Origin: CALOCN01 sp942491735
Lineage (GTDB): Bacteria > Eisenbacteria > RBG-16-71-46 > JABDJR01
DNA: 64,000 nt
Direction of reading: 5' to 3'
Assembly: GCA_942491735.1 (NCBI GenBank)
Contig: CALOCN010000014.1
Span: forward strand, 2,108,001-2,172,000
Of the stretch, positions 23,117-32,204 are shown piece by piece (the stretch's first letter is position 1; every line of letters begins with the position of its first letter). Under the pieces are notes generated by a model that did no database searches, was not told the DNA's origin, and was given only the letters and a program-made list of their open reading frames with translations. Position numbers and translations under genes: made by a program.

Positions 23117-25458
23117 AGAGTCCGGTCGTTCCCTTTACCGGTGACGATGACCAGCGCATCGCCCAGCGGTTGACCGGGGCCGGGCTGCGACTCACCCCGA
23201 GCGAGGCGGGCCGGGTGGCCGAGCTGATCGGACGGGATCCGACCCGGGTGGAAGCGGTGTTGTTCGATACCCTGTGGAGCGAGCACTGCTCCTACAAGTC
23301 GAGCCGCTCCGTGCTGGGCGCCCATCTCCCCACCGAGGCGCCCCACGTGATCCTGGGGCCGGGCGAGGATGCCGGGGTGGTCTACCTCACCACCCATCAG
23401 GGAACCCGCTGGGCCCTGGTGGTGGGGCACGAGAGCCACAACCATCCGTCCCAGGTCGTTCCCATGGAAGGGGCGGCCACCGGAATCGGCGGCATCGTGC
23501 GGGACATCTATTGCATGGGGGCCGAGGTGATCGGGGTGCTGGACGCCCTGCGTTTCGGCGACCTGGGCGGCGCCCACGCCGAACGCTCCCGGGAGATCGC
23601 GGAGGGCGTGGTGGAGGGCATCTGGCACTACGGCAACGCCCTCGGGGTGCCCAACCTGGGTGGCGACGTGCTGTTCGACGCCGGATACGACGACAACTGC
23701 CTGGTCAACGTGGTGGCGGTGGGGGTGGTTCCCGAGGCGGATCTGGTGCGTAGCCGCGTCCCCGAGGCGGCCCGCACCGAACCCTACGTGATCGTGCTGG
23801 TGGGAAAGCCCACCGATGCGTCCGGGTTCGGCGGTGCCTCCTTTGCCTCGGCGGACCTCGACGAGAGCGAGGTGGAGAGCAACAAGGGGGCGGTCCAGGT
23901 CCCCGACCCGTTCCTCAAGCGCGTGCTCACCGAGGCCAACCGGACCGCGCTGGCCTATGCCAAGCGCGAGGGCTTTGCCGTCGGTTTCAAGGACCTGGGG
24001 GCGGGGGGGATTGCCTGCGCCACCAGCGAGCTGGCCGCGGAGGGAGGGTTCGGGGCGGAGATCGAACTGACCCACGTCGCGGTCGACGGGAACACCCGGG
24101 AGCCGGAGATCATCGCCTGTTCCGAAACCCAGGAACGCTATGCCTGGGTGGTTCCCGAGGCCCACGCCGCACGGATGGTGGCCATCTACAACGAGGAGTT
24201 CGAGCTTCCGCACCTGTACCCCGGCGCCCGGGCCCAGATCATCGGTCGGGTGCGCACCGAGGACAACCTCTACCGGATCACCCACGAGGGGGACACGGTG
24301 TGCGAGGTTACCGTGGATGCCATTACCCACGGCGTGCGGTACGAACGCACGGTGGGGCCGGCACCCACGCCGCGACCCGCGCCGGTCCTGGAGAGCCCAC
24401 CCGACGTGGGAGAGGTCTTGACCGCGCTCCTGTCCGGTCCGCATCTGGGATCCCGTGAGGGGATCTATCGCTACTACGACAGTGAGGTGCAGGGTCGCGC
24501 GGTGATTCGTCCGGGCGAGGCCGACGCGGCGGTCTGCATCCCGGTCACCGGGTGTCCGGTGGGCCTCGCGGTGAGTGTGGACGGCAACCCGTTCCACGGG
24601 GCGCTGGATGCCTACCAGGGGGGCGCGGGTGCGGTGGCCGAGTCCATGCGCAACGTGGCCGCGGTCGGGGCCACCCCCTGGTGTCTCACCGACTGCCTCA
24701 ACTACGGGAACCCCGAGGACCCCGAGGTCTTTCGCCAGTTCACCGAGGGGGTGCGCGGCATCGGCGATGCGGCCCGGGAAATCGGTCTGCGCGGGGAGCC
24801 GGGCGCACCGGTGCCGGTGGTCAGCGGGAACGTTTCCTTCTACAACCAGTCCACGGGGGGGCGAGCCATTCCTCCTTCACCCACCGTGGCCTGCTTCGGC
24901 ATCCTCCAGGACTACGCCTCCGCGATCACCCCCGCCCTCAAGGAGGAGGGGAGCCGGCTCCTGTTGCTCGGAGAGCGGCGGGACGAACTGGGCGGCTCCG
25001 CGTTCCATCGGCATCTGGGCCTGGAAGGGGGGACTCCCCCCGAGATCCGCTTCGGCGAAGTGCGGGATCAGATCGATCTGGTGCTCGATGCGGTGGAGCG
25101 ACGCTGGGTTCTGGCCTGCCACGACGTGAGCGAGGGAGGACTGGTGGTGGCCGCGGCCGAGATGGCCTTGGCCGGGGGGCTGGGTCTGCGTCTGGATCCG
25201 GGACCCGAGCTGGGGGACCTCGCCGCGCACACGTTCTTTTTTACCGAGACCGGCGGGTTCCTGCTCGAAGTGGACGAGGATCACCTGGAGAACATCACCA
25301 CCGCCTGCCGCGAACGCGCGGTGCGGGTGCGCCAGGTGGGGATCGTGGAGCGGCGTCCCCAGTTCACCCTGGCGGTGGACAGCCGGGAGTTGGCGGTGAT
25401 CGACCTGGAACGACTGGAATCCCGATGGCGCACCGGCGTCGAGGAGGCCCTGCGATGA
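23113..25458 (+). CDS. purL: FGAM synthase, small-type synthetase subunit
   Basis: 781 residues, ATGA overlap with purB. The short-form PurL (lacking the glutaminase domain) converts FGAR to FGAM with ammonia from PurQ and PurS as third partner. Recognisable motifs: SEHCSYKSSR (about residues 56-65), HESHNHPSQVVP, GAxxGIGGIVRDI, and in the second half GNPFHGALDAYQGGAG and the VSEGGL segment. Fits with separate purQ and PurS-like genes directly downstream. The length is slightly above the usual 720-750. Confidence 0.96.
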   Translation: MKSPVVPFTGDDDQRIAQRLTGAGLRLTPSEAGRVAELIGRDPTRVEAVLFDTLWSEHCSYKSSRSVLGAHLPTEAPHVILGPGEDAGVVYLTTHQGTRWALVVGHESHNHPSQVVPMEGAATGIGGIVRDIYCMGAEVIGVLDALRFGDLGGAHAERSREIAEGVVEGIWHYGNALGVPNLGGDVLFDAGYDDNCLVNVVAVGVVPEADLVRSRVPEAARTEPYVIVLVGKPTDASGFGGASFASADLDESEVESNKGAVQVPDPFLKRVLTEANRTALAYAKREGFAVGFKDLGAGGIACATSELAAEGGFGAEIELTHVAVDGNTREPEIIACSETQERYAWVVPEAHAARMVAIYNEEFELPHLYPGARAQIIGRVRTEDNLYRITHEGDTVCEVTVDAITHGVRYERTVGPAPTPRPAPVLESPPDVGEVLTALLSGPHLGSREGIYRYYDSEVQGRAVIRPGEADAAVCIPVTGCPVGLAVSVDGNPFHGALDAYQGGAGAVAESMRNVAAVGATPWCLTDCLNYGNPEDPEVFRQFTEGVRGIGDAAREIGLRGEPGAPVPVVSGNVSFYNQSTGGRAIPPSPTVACFGILQDYASAITPALKEEGSRLLLLGERRDELGGSAFHRHLGLEGGTPPEIRFGEVRDQIDLVLDAVERRWVLACHDVSEGGLVVAAAEMALAGGLGLRLDPGPELGDLAAHTFFFTETGGFLLEVDEDHLENITTACRERAVRVRQVGIVERRPQFTLAVDSRELAVIDLERLESRWRTGVEEALR

Positions 25459-26318
25459 GTGCGAGGCGTTTCGAGGATGCGGAACACCGGGTGGGGATCC
25501 TGCAGATTCCCGGCATGAACTGCGAACGGGAGACCCGGGAGGTGGTTGAGGCGGCCGGAGCGGCGGCGGACATCGTCCGTTGGAACCAGCCGACGTCCGA
25601 ACTGGAGGCCTATGACGCCTTCGTCCTTCCGGGTGGTTTCTCCTACGAGGACCGGGTGCGAGCCGGTGCGGTCGCGGCCAAGACCCCCGCGCTGGATGTG
25701 GTCGGGCGCGCGGCCGAGGCCGGCAAGCCGGTCCTGGGTATCTGCAACGGAGCCCAGATCCTCGTCGAGGCCGGTCTCGTCCCCGGGCTGCAACCGGGAC
25801 ACGTGGAAATGGGTTTGGGACGGAATCGGGGGTGGACCGGGTATCAATGCCGGTGGGTGGTGGTCAAGGTGCTCAAGGAGGGACGCGAAACCGCCTTCAC
25901 TTCCCGGTTCGAGAACGGGGAACTGGTCCCGGTGCCGTTGGCCCACGCCGAGGGACGATTCACCCATCGGGACCCGGAGCAGTTCCGGGAGTGGGCGGAG
26001 CGGGGTCTGGTCCCGTTGCGCTATGTTTCGCTGGCGGGGGACGAGGATCCGGGATATCCGCACAATCCCAACGGCTCGCTCCTGGGAGCGGCCGGGGTGA
26101 CCAACCCCCAGGGGAACGTGCTCGCCTTCATGCCGCATCCGGAACGGGCGGCCTGGCTTCGCCAGGTCCCCGAGCGCACGCCCGGGGACTGGGGGGAGCG
26201 GCGCCGCGAGGCGCGGGGCGACCGCGTGCAACTGGATGGACCCGGGCCGGGGTTCCGCGTGTTCCAGTCCATGGTGGACTTCCTGCGCTGGGGAGACGAG
26301 GAGGAGCGGGCATCATGA
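25455..26318 (+). CDS. purQ: FGAM synthase, glutaminase subunit
   Basis: 287 residues, ATG overlapping the purL stop by four bases. PurQ is a class I glutamine amidotransferase that supplies ammonia to PurL. The nucleophile Cys97 is in LGICNGAQIL, and the downstream His/Glu region is visible as MPHPERAAWL. N-terminal GMNCERET and LPGGFSYEDRVRAGA are typical. At 287 residues it is longer than the usual 220-260; additional residues lie mainly after the His/Glu site (PERTPGDWGERRREARGDRV). It overlaps the next gene by four bases. Confidence 0.95.
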   Translation: MSARRFEDAEHRVGILQIPGMNCERETREVVEAAGAAADIVRWNQPTSELEAYDAFVLPGGFSYEDRVRAGAVAAKTPALDVVGRAAEAGKPVLGICNGAQILVEAGLVPGLQPGHVEMGLGRNRGWTGYQCRWVVVKVLKEGRETAFTSRFENGELVPVPLAHAEGRFTHRDPEQFREWAERGLVPLRYVSLAGDEDPGYPHNPNGSLLGAAGVTNPQGNVLAFMPHPERAAWLRQVPERTPGDWGERRREARGDRVQLDGPGPGFRVFQSMVDFLRWGDEEERAS

Positions 26319-26869
26319 CCGTGGTGGCGCTACGCGCCTGGCTCAAGGTGGCCGACCCCACCGCGTACACCGCCCTGGACGCCCTGCGGCGCGCCCTGGG
26401 GTACGGGGACCGGGTGCGGGGTCTGATTCGATCGGAGATCTGGTGCCTCGGGTTCTCCCAGGCGTCGGCCGAGGCGGCGCGGGGCACGGTGGAACGGCTG
26501 GCGCGGGAGACCAACCTGCTGGTCAATCCGAACAAGCACGCCTGGGAAACGGTGAGCGACGCCCAGGCGCTGTCCCCCCGGGGAACCGGGTGGATCCTGG
26601 TCTCGGTACCGGGAGCGGGGGCGGGACTGAGCGAGACCCTGACCCGACATGACCTGGTCGGTGGGGACCCGCCCCGCTCGGCGCGGGCCACCCTGTGGGA
26701 GCTGGATCTGCTGCCCGAAGGGGACGCAGGGTCGTTGCTGGAGGAGATGGCGGTGGTGCGGGACCGCGGTCACGGACTGTTGGCCAACCCGCATGTCGAG
26801 AACGCGGTTACTTTCGTGCGCCCGCCATCCGCCGAGGATCTTGCGCGGGCCCTGGACATCCTTCCATGA
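26315..26869 (+). CDS. PurS-like protein with two PurS-like halves
   Basis: 184 residues, ATG overlapping purQ by four bases. PurS is normally an 80-85 residue protein that bridges PurQ and PurL. Here the first half (ADPTAYTALDALRRALGYGD..., ending TNLLVNPNKHAWE) and the second half (ELDLLPEGDAGS..., ending GHGLLANPHVENAVTFVR) each end with a PurS-type carboxyl signature (LLANPVIE in the family). Position after purL-purQ and before purF strongly supports a PurS role. The likely reading is a fused or duplicated PurS that does in one chain what a PurS dimer does. I infer this from pattern and position; no direct alignment was made. Confidence 0.72.
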   Translation: MTVVALRAWLKVADPTAYTALDALRRALGYGDRVRGLIRSEIWCLGFSQASAEAARGTVERLARETNLLVNPNKHAWETVSDAQALSPRGTGWILVSVPGAGAGLSETLTRHDLVGGDPPRSARATLWELDLLPEGDAGSLLEEMAVVRDRGHGLLANPHVENAVTFVRPPSAEDLARALDILP

Positions 26870-26906
26870 CACGGTGCGGACGGGTCCGCGACCGTGTTGG
26901 AGACCC

Positions 26907-28427
26907 ATGAAGACGAACGACGCCTCTGGCCGGATGCACGACGAACTGCCGGACGATGGACCGGATGACGCCCTGCACGAGGAATGCGGGGTGGTCGCGG
27001 TGGCGGGGGTGAAGGACGCGGCCGAGGTTGCCTACCTCGCCCTCTACGCGCTGCAGCACCGGGGCCAGGAGTCCTCGGGTATCGTGACCTCGCACGAAGG
27101 GCGCTTCCATCACCACCGGGAGATGGGGCTGGTCTCGGATGTCTACTCCGCCGACGCGCTCGCCAAGCTTCCCGGGGCCCGGGCCATCGGCCACAACCGA
27201 TACTCCACCGCGGGCAGCTCCAACATCCGCAACGCCCAGCCCATCTGGGTGACCTATCACGGCGGGGATGTGGCGCTGGCCCACAACGGTCAGCTCACCA
27301 ATGCCGGCCGCCTGCGGCAGGAGATGGAGACCCGGGGCTCCATCTTCCAGACCACCTCGGACAGCGAGGTGTTCGTTCATCTCATAGCATCCTCCCGCGC
27401 CGGGACGTTCGAGGGGCGACTCCAGGATGCGCTGAGCCGGGTGGAGGGTGCGTTCAGCATCACCGTCCTCACCCCCCACGGGGTCTATGCCGCCCGCGAC
27501 GCCCATGGTTTTCGTCCTCTCGCCCTGGGGCGGGTCAACGGGGGGTGGATCGCCGCCTCGGAGACCTGTGCCCTGGACATCGTGGAGGCCACGGTGGAGC
27601 GGGAGGTGGAGGCGGGGGAGATCGTGCGTCTGGATCCCTCCGGCCCGGTCACGGTCGGACGTCTCCAGGAGCGTCCCCTGCACCAGTGCGTGTTCGAGCT
27701 CATCTACTTCGCCCGTCCCGACAGCAGCGTGTTCGGGGAGTCGGTGGATCGCGCGCGTCGCGCCTTCGGCAAGGAACTGGCCGCGGAGCACCCGGCCGAC
27801 GCCGACTGTGTGATCGCCGTTCCCGACTCGTCCAACTCGGCCGCGCTGGGGTTCGCCGAGGCCTCGGGGCTTCCCTACGAACTGGGCCTCATCCGCAACC
27901 ACTATATCGGGCGGACCTTCATTCGCCCCGGACAGCACTCGCGCGAGGCGGGTGTCCGGGTGAAGTACAACGTGGTGCGGCCCATCCTCGAGGGCAAGCG
28001 GGTTGCGGTGGTGGACGACTCGGTGGTGCGGGGCACGACCAGCCGCAAGCTGGTCCGTCTGCTCAAGCGGGCCGGGGCGAAGGAGGTTCATCTGCGGATC
28101 GCCAGCCCGCCGGTGATCGGGCCCTGCTACTACGGGATCGATACGCCGTCGCGGGATGAACTCATCGCGGCCAACAACGACCTCGAGGCGATCCGCAGGT
28201 ACCTCGACGTCGAGAGCCTCGGGTACCTCTCCGAAGCCGGTCTGCGCCGGGCGGTGGCCGACCCCGATTCGCATTGCTACGCCTGTTTCACCAACCGTTA
28301 CCCCATCGAGATCCCCGGGGACCCCGCCACGCAGACCTCCCGGGAGATTCCCGGGAACCCGGGTCGGCCGCCCGGAGCCGCGGCGGAGTCCGCGGTTTCC
28401 CCGGATCCCGGCGCTTTGGCGCGCTGA
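26907..28427 (+). CDS. purF: Amidophosphoribosyltransferase
   Basis: 506 residues. PurF makes the first committed purine intermediate, 5-phosphoribosylamine, from PRPP and glutamine. The protein begins with a 26-residue leader ending in ALHEE before Cys27 (CGVVAVAG), which as in Bacillus PurF is expected to be cleaved to free the catalytic N-terminal cysteine. The glutaminase part shows HRGQESSG and HNRYSTAG; the PRPP motif is VVDDSVVRGTTS, and later cysteines (ASPPVIGPCYYG, HCYACF) resemble the iron-sulphur form of the enzyme. A shorter start at 26934 would also keep a leader. A 37-nt gap separates it from the PurS-like gene. Confidence 0.95.
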   Translation: MKTNDASGRMHDELPDDGPDDALHEECGVVAVAGVKDAAEVAYLALYALQHRGQESSGIVTSHEGRFHHHREMGLVSDVYSADALAKLPGARAIGHNRYSTAGSSNIRNAQPIWVTYHGGDVALAHNGQLTNAGRLRQEMETRGSIFQTTSDSEVFVHLIASSRAGTFEGRLQDALSRVEGAFSITVLTPHGVYAARDAHGFRPLALGRVNGGWIAASETCALDIVEATVEREVEAGEIVRLDPSGPVTVGRLQERPLHQCVFELIYFARPDSSVFGESVDRARRAFGKELAAEHPADADCVIAVPDSSNSAALGFAEASGLPYELGLIRNHYIGRTFIRPGQHSREAGVRVKYNVVRPILEGKRVAVVDDSVVRGTTSRKLVRLLKRAGAKEVHLRIASPPVIGPCYYGIDTPSRDELIAANNDLEAIRRYLDVESLGYLSEAGLRRAVADPDSHCYACFTNRYPIEIPGDPATQTSREIPGNPGRPPGAAAESAVSPDPGALAR

Positions 28428-28439
28428 ACGGAGTCCTTC

Positions 28440-29669
28440 TTGCGTTTCGAACTGTTCGTCGCCGACCGCTACCTGCGTTCCAAGAAGCGGACCGGCTTCA
28501 TCTCGATCATCACCTGGATCTCGGTGGCCGGGGTGGCCCTCGGCGTCGCCGTGCTCATCATCGTGCTGGCCGTGATGAACGGGTTCGAGCAGGAGGTGCG
28601 GGCCCGGATCGTCGGGACCAACGCCGCGCTCATCGTGTTGCGGTACGACCGGGACACCATGGTCGACCCGGACTCGGTGGCTGCCGCGATCCGTGAGGTG
28701 GAGGGCGTTTCCGGGGTCGCCCCCTTCGTCTATGCCAAGGGGCTCCTGCGTGCCGGTCGTCGTTCCGACGGCGTGATCGTCAAGGGAGTGGATCTGGAGC
28801 TGGAGCGTCTGGTCACCACCATTGCCGACAACGTCACCCCGTCGGTCACCACCCTCACCGCGCAACCGGGGGAGCCGCCGGGGATCATCCTTGGACGCAA
28901 CCTGGCCGACCGTCTGCGCGCGTCGGTGGGGGACGAGGTGGTGCTGGCCAACCCGTTCGGAGGCAAGGCGGGTCCGTTCGGCACGGTGGCCAAGCTGCGC
29001 AAGTTCCAGGTCGCCGGGATCTTCAGTTCGGGGTTGTACGAGTTCGATTCGTCGTTCTCGTTCATCGCCCTCGAGGAAGCCCAGTCCTTCTACGACCTCC
29101 GTCGCGGCACCACCGGAATCGAGGTGAAGCTGGACGATGTGTTCGCCGCGCCGCAGATGAAGGATGCGGTGCTACACCGCCTCGGTGGGTATCCCTATCG
29201 CATCAATACCTGGATCGACCTCAACCAGAACCTGTTTACCTGGATGAAGCTGGAACGTTTCGGGATGGGACTCCTGTTGTTGCTCATCGTGATGGTCGCC
29301 GCGTTCAACATCATCGGCGCCCTCATCATGGTGGTGATGGAGAAGAAGCGGGAGATCGGGATCCTCAAGACGATGGGGGCATCGGACGAGAAGATCCTCC
29401 TCATCTTCATGACCACGGGAACCGAGATCGGACTCCTGGGTCTGGCCATGGGAACCCTGATCGGCATCGCCGCGACCTGGGTCCTGGATCGCTATCCGCT
29501 CAACCTCCCCGGGGACGTCTACTTCCTCAGTACCCTGCCGGTGCAACTGGAAGCCTGGGACGTGGTGGTGGTGGTGTCGGTGGTCTTCCTGCTCTGCATG
29601 TTCGCCACCCTGTACCCTTCCTGGAAGGCGGCCCAGCTCGATCCGGTGGAGGCCATCCGCGAGGCCTAG
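28440..29669 (+). CDS. Lipoprotein-releasing ABC permease, LolC/LolE family
   Basis: 409 residues, TTG start 12 nt after purF. This inner-membrane permease with the LolD ATPase lifts mature lipoproteins out of the inner membrane for transfer to LolA. The N-terminus FELFVADRYLRSKKRTGFIS and the first transmembrane helix (about 20-45) with the VMNGFEQEV segment are characteristic; a large periplasmic domain and three carboxyl helices follow, with VMEKKREIGILKTMGAS, the loop that contacts LolD. A single LolC/E gene suggests a LolF-type homodimer, but a second permease could lie outside the window. Confidence 0.92.
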   Translation: MRFELFVADRYLRSKKRTGFISIITWISVAGVALGVAVLIIVLAVMNGFEQEVRARIVGTNAALIVLRYDRDTMVDPDSVAAAIREVEGVSGVAPFVYAKGLLRAGRRSDGVIVKGVDLELERLVTTIADNVTPSVTTLTAQPGEPPGIILGRNLADRLRASVGDEVVLANPFGGKAGPFGTVAKLRKFQVAGIFSSGLYEFDSSFSFIALEEAQSFYDLRRGTTGIEVKLDDVFAAPQMKDAVLHRLGGYPYRINTWIDLNQNLFTWMKLERFGMGLLLLLIVMVAAFNIIGALIMVVMEKKREIGILKTMGASDEKILLIFMTTGTEIGLLGLAMGTLIGIAATWVLDRYPLNLPGDVYFLSTLPVQLEAWDVVVVVSVVFLLCMFATLYPSWKAAQLDPVEAIREA

Positions 29670-29702
29670 GTCCAGGGCGGTAGTCGCCTGTCGGCCCGTC
29701 GT

Positions 29703-29731
29703 TTGACAAGGATCACCCCCCCTCGTACCAT
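29703..29731 (+). promoter_or_regulatory. Strong sigma-70-like promoter in front of lolD
   Basis: TTGACA (29703-29708), 17-nt spacer, TACCAT (29726-29731). The -35 is perfect. Predicted initiation near 29738 is only about 5 nt before the lolD start codon at 29743, so this promoter would give an almost leaderless message. It stands at the head of the lolD-mcsA-mcsB-clpC-bamA run. Confidence 0.65.
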
Positions 29732-29742
29732 CGCCGGTTCCA

Positions 29743-30513
29743 TTGCGAAATCCGACTTCCGCACCTCCCATTCTTGAGGTCCTGGGCCTGGACAAGGTGT
29801 TTGCCACACCTGGGGGGGAGTTGCGCGTACTGGATGGACTCGATTTCTGCCCCGATCGGGGCTCCCTGACCGCCATCGTGGGGTCGTCCGGGGCAGGCAA
29901 GAGCACGCTGATGCATATCCTGGGGACCCTGGATCGGGCCACGGGAGGCCAAGTCCGTTTTGAGGGGAAAGACATTTTCTCCCTGACCGCGCGGGAGCGG
30001 GCCCGGTTTCGCAACCGATCCATCGGGTTCGTCTACCAGTTCCATCACCTGCTTCCGGAGTTCGATGCCCTCGAGAATGTGATGATGCCGGGACTGATGG
30101 GAGGGCGGGATCGGTATGACTTGCGTAAGGCGGCCTCTAACCTGTTGGAGGCCGTAGGGTTGGCCAATCGGGCAACCCACCGGCCGGGAGAGCTTTCCGG
30201 CGGAGAGCAGCAACGGGTGGCGGTGGCAAGGGCGCTGGTGAACGAGCCGGTGCTCCTGCTGGCGGACGAACCGTCGGGAAACCTGGATTCGGAGACCTCC
30301 GAGGAGCTGCACGCCCTTCTGGAGCGGTTGGTCCAGGAGCGGGGGCAAACCACCGTGGTGGCGACCCATGACGAACGGTTGGCCGCCCTCGCGGATGCCT
30401 TGTACCGACTGGAAGACGGGAAACTCCATCGGATTGCCCGATTTGCCGATAACACCGTGAGAGCGGATAATGGGCCCATCCGGGGGCAGAGCCCCCCGAG
30501 GGGTGAACTATGA
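29743..30513 (+). CDS. lolD: Lipoprotein-releasing system ATPase LolD
   Basis: 256 residues, TTG start at 29743. LolD drives lipoprotein release from the inner membrane together with LolC/E. Walker A GSSGAGKS (47-54), signature LSGGEQQR, Walker B VLLLADEP and the switch His in VVATHD are intact, and VYQFHHLLPEF is the LolD-type Q-loop. No ribosome site precedes the TTG, and no better start exists before the first beta strand. Together with the promoter 11 nt upstream this suggests leaderless or near-leaderless translation. It is 73 nt downstream of the LolC/E gene but has its own promoter; its stop overlaps mcsA (ATGA). Confidence 0.9.
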   Translation: MRNPTSAPPILEVLGLDKVFATPGGELRVLDGLDFCPDRGSLTAIVGSSGAGKSTLMHILGTLDRATGGQVRFEGKDIFSLTARERARFRNRSIGFVYQFHHLLPEFDALENVMMPGLMGGRDRYDLRKAASNLLEAVGLANRATHRPGELSGGEQQRVAVARALVNEPVLLLADEPSGNLDSETSEELHALLERLVQERGQTTVVATHDERLAALADALYRLEDGKLHRIARFADNTVRADNGPIRGQSPPRGEL

Positions 30514-31043
30514 GCGACGCCCAACAGAACGACCCGACCGTGTGCGAGGAGTGTGGGAAGAATCCCGCCAACGTCCACGTGCGTCGAATGGTTTCCGGAG
30601 AAGAGACGGTGCAGCGTCTCTGCGTCGGCTGTGCCCAGAACCAGGGGTTGGAACCCACCACCACCCAATCGCACACCCCCGACTCCCTGGCCGCCCTCAT
30701 TCGCAACCTGGGGGACGGCGAGGATGGGGCCACCGCGTGCCCGTCCTGCGGGATCCGTCTCGAACAGTTCCGCGAAACCGGGCGTCTGGGATGCGCGACC
30801 TGTTACGAGACCTTTCGGGCCCAGCTCGAACCGCTCCTGCGGCGCGTGCAGGGGACCGTACGCCACGTCGGCAAGACCCCGGTGGCCGAGGACGATTCCC
30901 CGGGACATCTGCCCCGGCTGCGACGACTCAACGAGGAACTCGACCGTGCGGTCGAGTCCGAGGACTACGAGCGGGCGGCCGCGCTGCGGGACGAGATCCG
31001 CCGCATGGAAGCGGGCGCCCCGTCCAGCGGAGAGCTTTCGTGA
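30510..31043 (+). CDS. mcsA: McsA-like zinc-finger and UVR-motif protein
   Basis: 177 residues, ATG overlapping lolD by four bases. McsA activates the McsB protein-arginine kinase and links it to ClpC. Four CxxC pairs are visible: C12/C15, C38/C41, C77/C80 and C95/C98, which should hold zinc in two treble-clef-like fingers. A carboxyl UVR motif (about residues 138-168, LNEELDRAVESEDYERAAAL) is the helical hairpin used for docking to UvrB or ClpC. Layout and next-door mcsB and clpC make the call firm. No CtsR repressor gene precedes it, unlike in Bacillus. Confidence 0.92.
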   Translation: MSDAQQNDPTVCEECGKNPANVHVRRMVSGEETVQRLCVGCAQNQGLEPTTTQSHTPDSLAALIRNLGDGEDGATACPSCGIRLEQFRETGRLGCATCYETFRAQLEPLLRRVQGTVRHVGKTPVAEDDSPGHLPRLRRLNEELDRAVESEDYERAAALRDEIRRMEAGAPSSGELS

Positions 31044-32182
31044 GCGGGAACGGACACGCCGCCGCGGCGCTGCTCGGCCGCATGGTCCAGGATGCGCCCA
31101 GCTGGGCGGTCGACGAGGGGCCGGCCGCCTCGGTGGTCCTCTCCTCGCGGATCCGCCTTGCCCGCAACCTGGTCTCGGTGCCCTTTCCGCCGGCCGCCAC
31201 GCCGGAACAGCAGACCAGCGTGGTCAACCGGCTGCGCCGGGTCATCGGCGACGTGGATGCCCTGACCGACGCCACCTTCATTCCGTTCGACGATCTCGAC
31301 GAGAGCGACATGGGGTTCCTGGTGGAGCGCCGTCTCATTTCGCGGGACCTTGCCCGGGGCGACAAGCGCCGCGGTGTGGTGGTGGGACAGGGCGAGACCA
31401 TCACCGTCATGGTCAACGAGGAGGACCACTATCGTCTGCAGCACGTGGTCTCCGGTCTGCGGTTGGGGGATGCCTTGGACCGCATCAACCGGCTCGACGA
31501 CCTGCTCGACGCCAGGCTGGACTATGCCTTCAGTGAGGATCTCGGTTTCCTCACCACCTGCCCCACCAATGTGGGAACCGGGATGCGGGCCTCGGTGCTG
31601 GCCCATCTGCCGGCCCTCGTGCTCACCCGTCGGGCAAGAAAGGTCATGCGCAGCGTGACCGCGATGGGGCTGGCCGTGCGGGGTTTCTACGGCGAAGGCA
31701 CCGAGCTCATGGGGAACTTCTTCCAGATCTCTAACCAGACCACCCTGGGGAGCGACGAGCACGCCATCGTGAGTCGCCTGGACGAGGTGGTGCGGCAGAT
31801 CCTGGGCTACGAGGACGAAGCGCGTGAGGTGCTTCGCGCCCAGGCCCGGGTGGAGCTCGAGGACAAGGTCTATCGTGCCTACGCCATCCTGCGTGAGGCC
31901 AGGCTCATCTCGAGCGAGGATGTGGTCAACCTGGCCTCCGCGGTCCGGTTCGGGATCATGTTCGAGCTGCCGGGTCTGTGCCCGCTCACCGCGCTCAACG
32001 AGATTCTCATCTTTTCCCAGCCCGGCCACGTGGAGCGCCGGGCCGGACGCGCCCTGAACCGCGAGGAACGAAGGTTCCAGCGGGCCCAGTACATTCGCAG
32101 CCGCCTCGCCGAAACCGGCGCGGCGGAACCGCCGGCCCCCCGGCGGGGTAGATCTTCCGACGACTCGCCATCGGGTAGCTGA
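31040..32182 (+). CDS. mcsB: Protein-arginine kinase McsB
   Basis: 380 residues from a GTG overlapping mcsA by four bases. McsB phosphorylates arginine residues of damaged or client proteins, marking them for ClpC-ClpP. It is built like a guanidino kinase: VVLSSRIRLARNL near residue 30, the NEEDHYRLQ loop, the reactive Cys174 in CPTNVGTGMRASV, and the RGFYGEGTE segment. It carries the longer McsB carboxyl extension that metazoan phosphagen kinases lack. Length is near the 355-365 of Bacillus. The gap to clpC is only 22 nt, so co-expression of mark and degrader is expected. Confidence 0.94.
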   Translation: MSGNGHAAAALLGRMVQDAPSWAVDEGPAASVVLSSRIRLARNLVSVPFPPAATPEQQTSVVNRLRRVIGDVDALTDATFIPFDDLDESDMGFLVERRLISRDLARGDKRRGVVVGQGETITVMVNEEDHYRLQHVVSGLRLGDALDRINRLDDLLDARLDYAFSEDLGFLTTCPTNVGTGMRASVLAHLPALVLTRRARKVMRSVTAMGLAVRGFYGEGTELMGNFFQISNQTTLGSDEHAIVSRLDEVVRQILGYEDEAREVLRAQARVELEDKVYRAYAILREARLISSEDVVNLASAVRFGIMFELPGLCPLTALNEILIFSQPGHVERRAGRALNREERRFQRAQYIRSRLAETGAAEPPAPRRGRSSDDSPSGS

Positions 32183-32204
32183 GGTCCAGGAGGGGACTCA
32201 TCAC

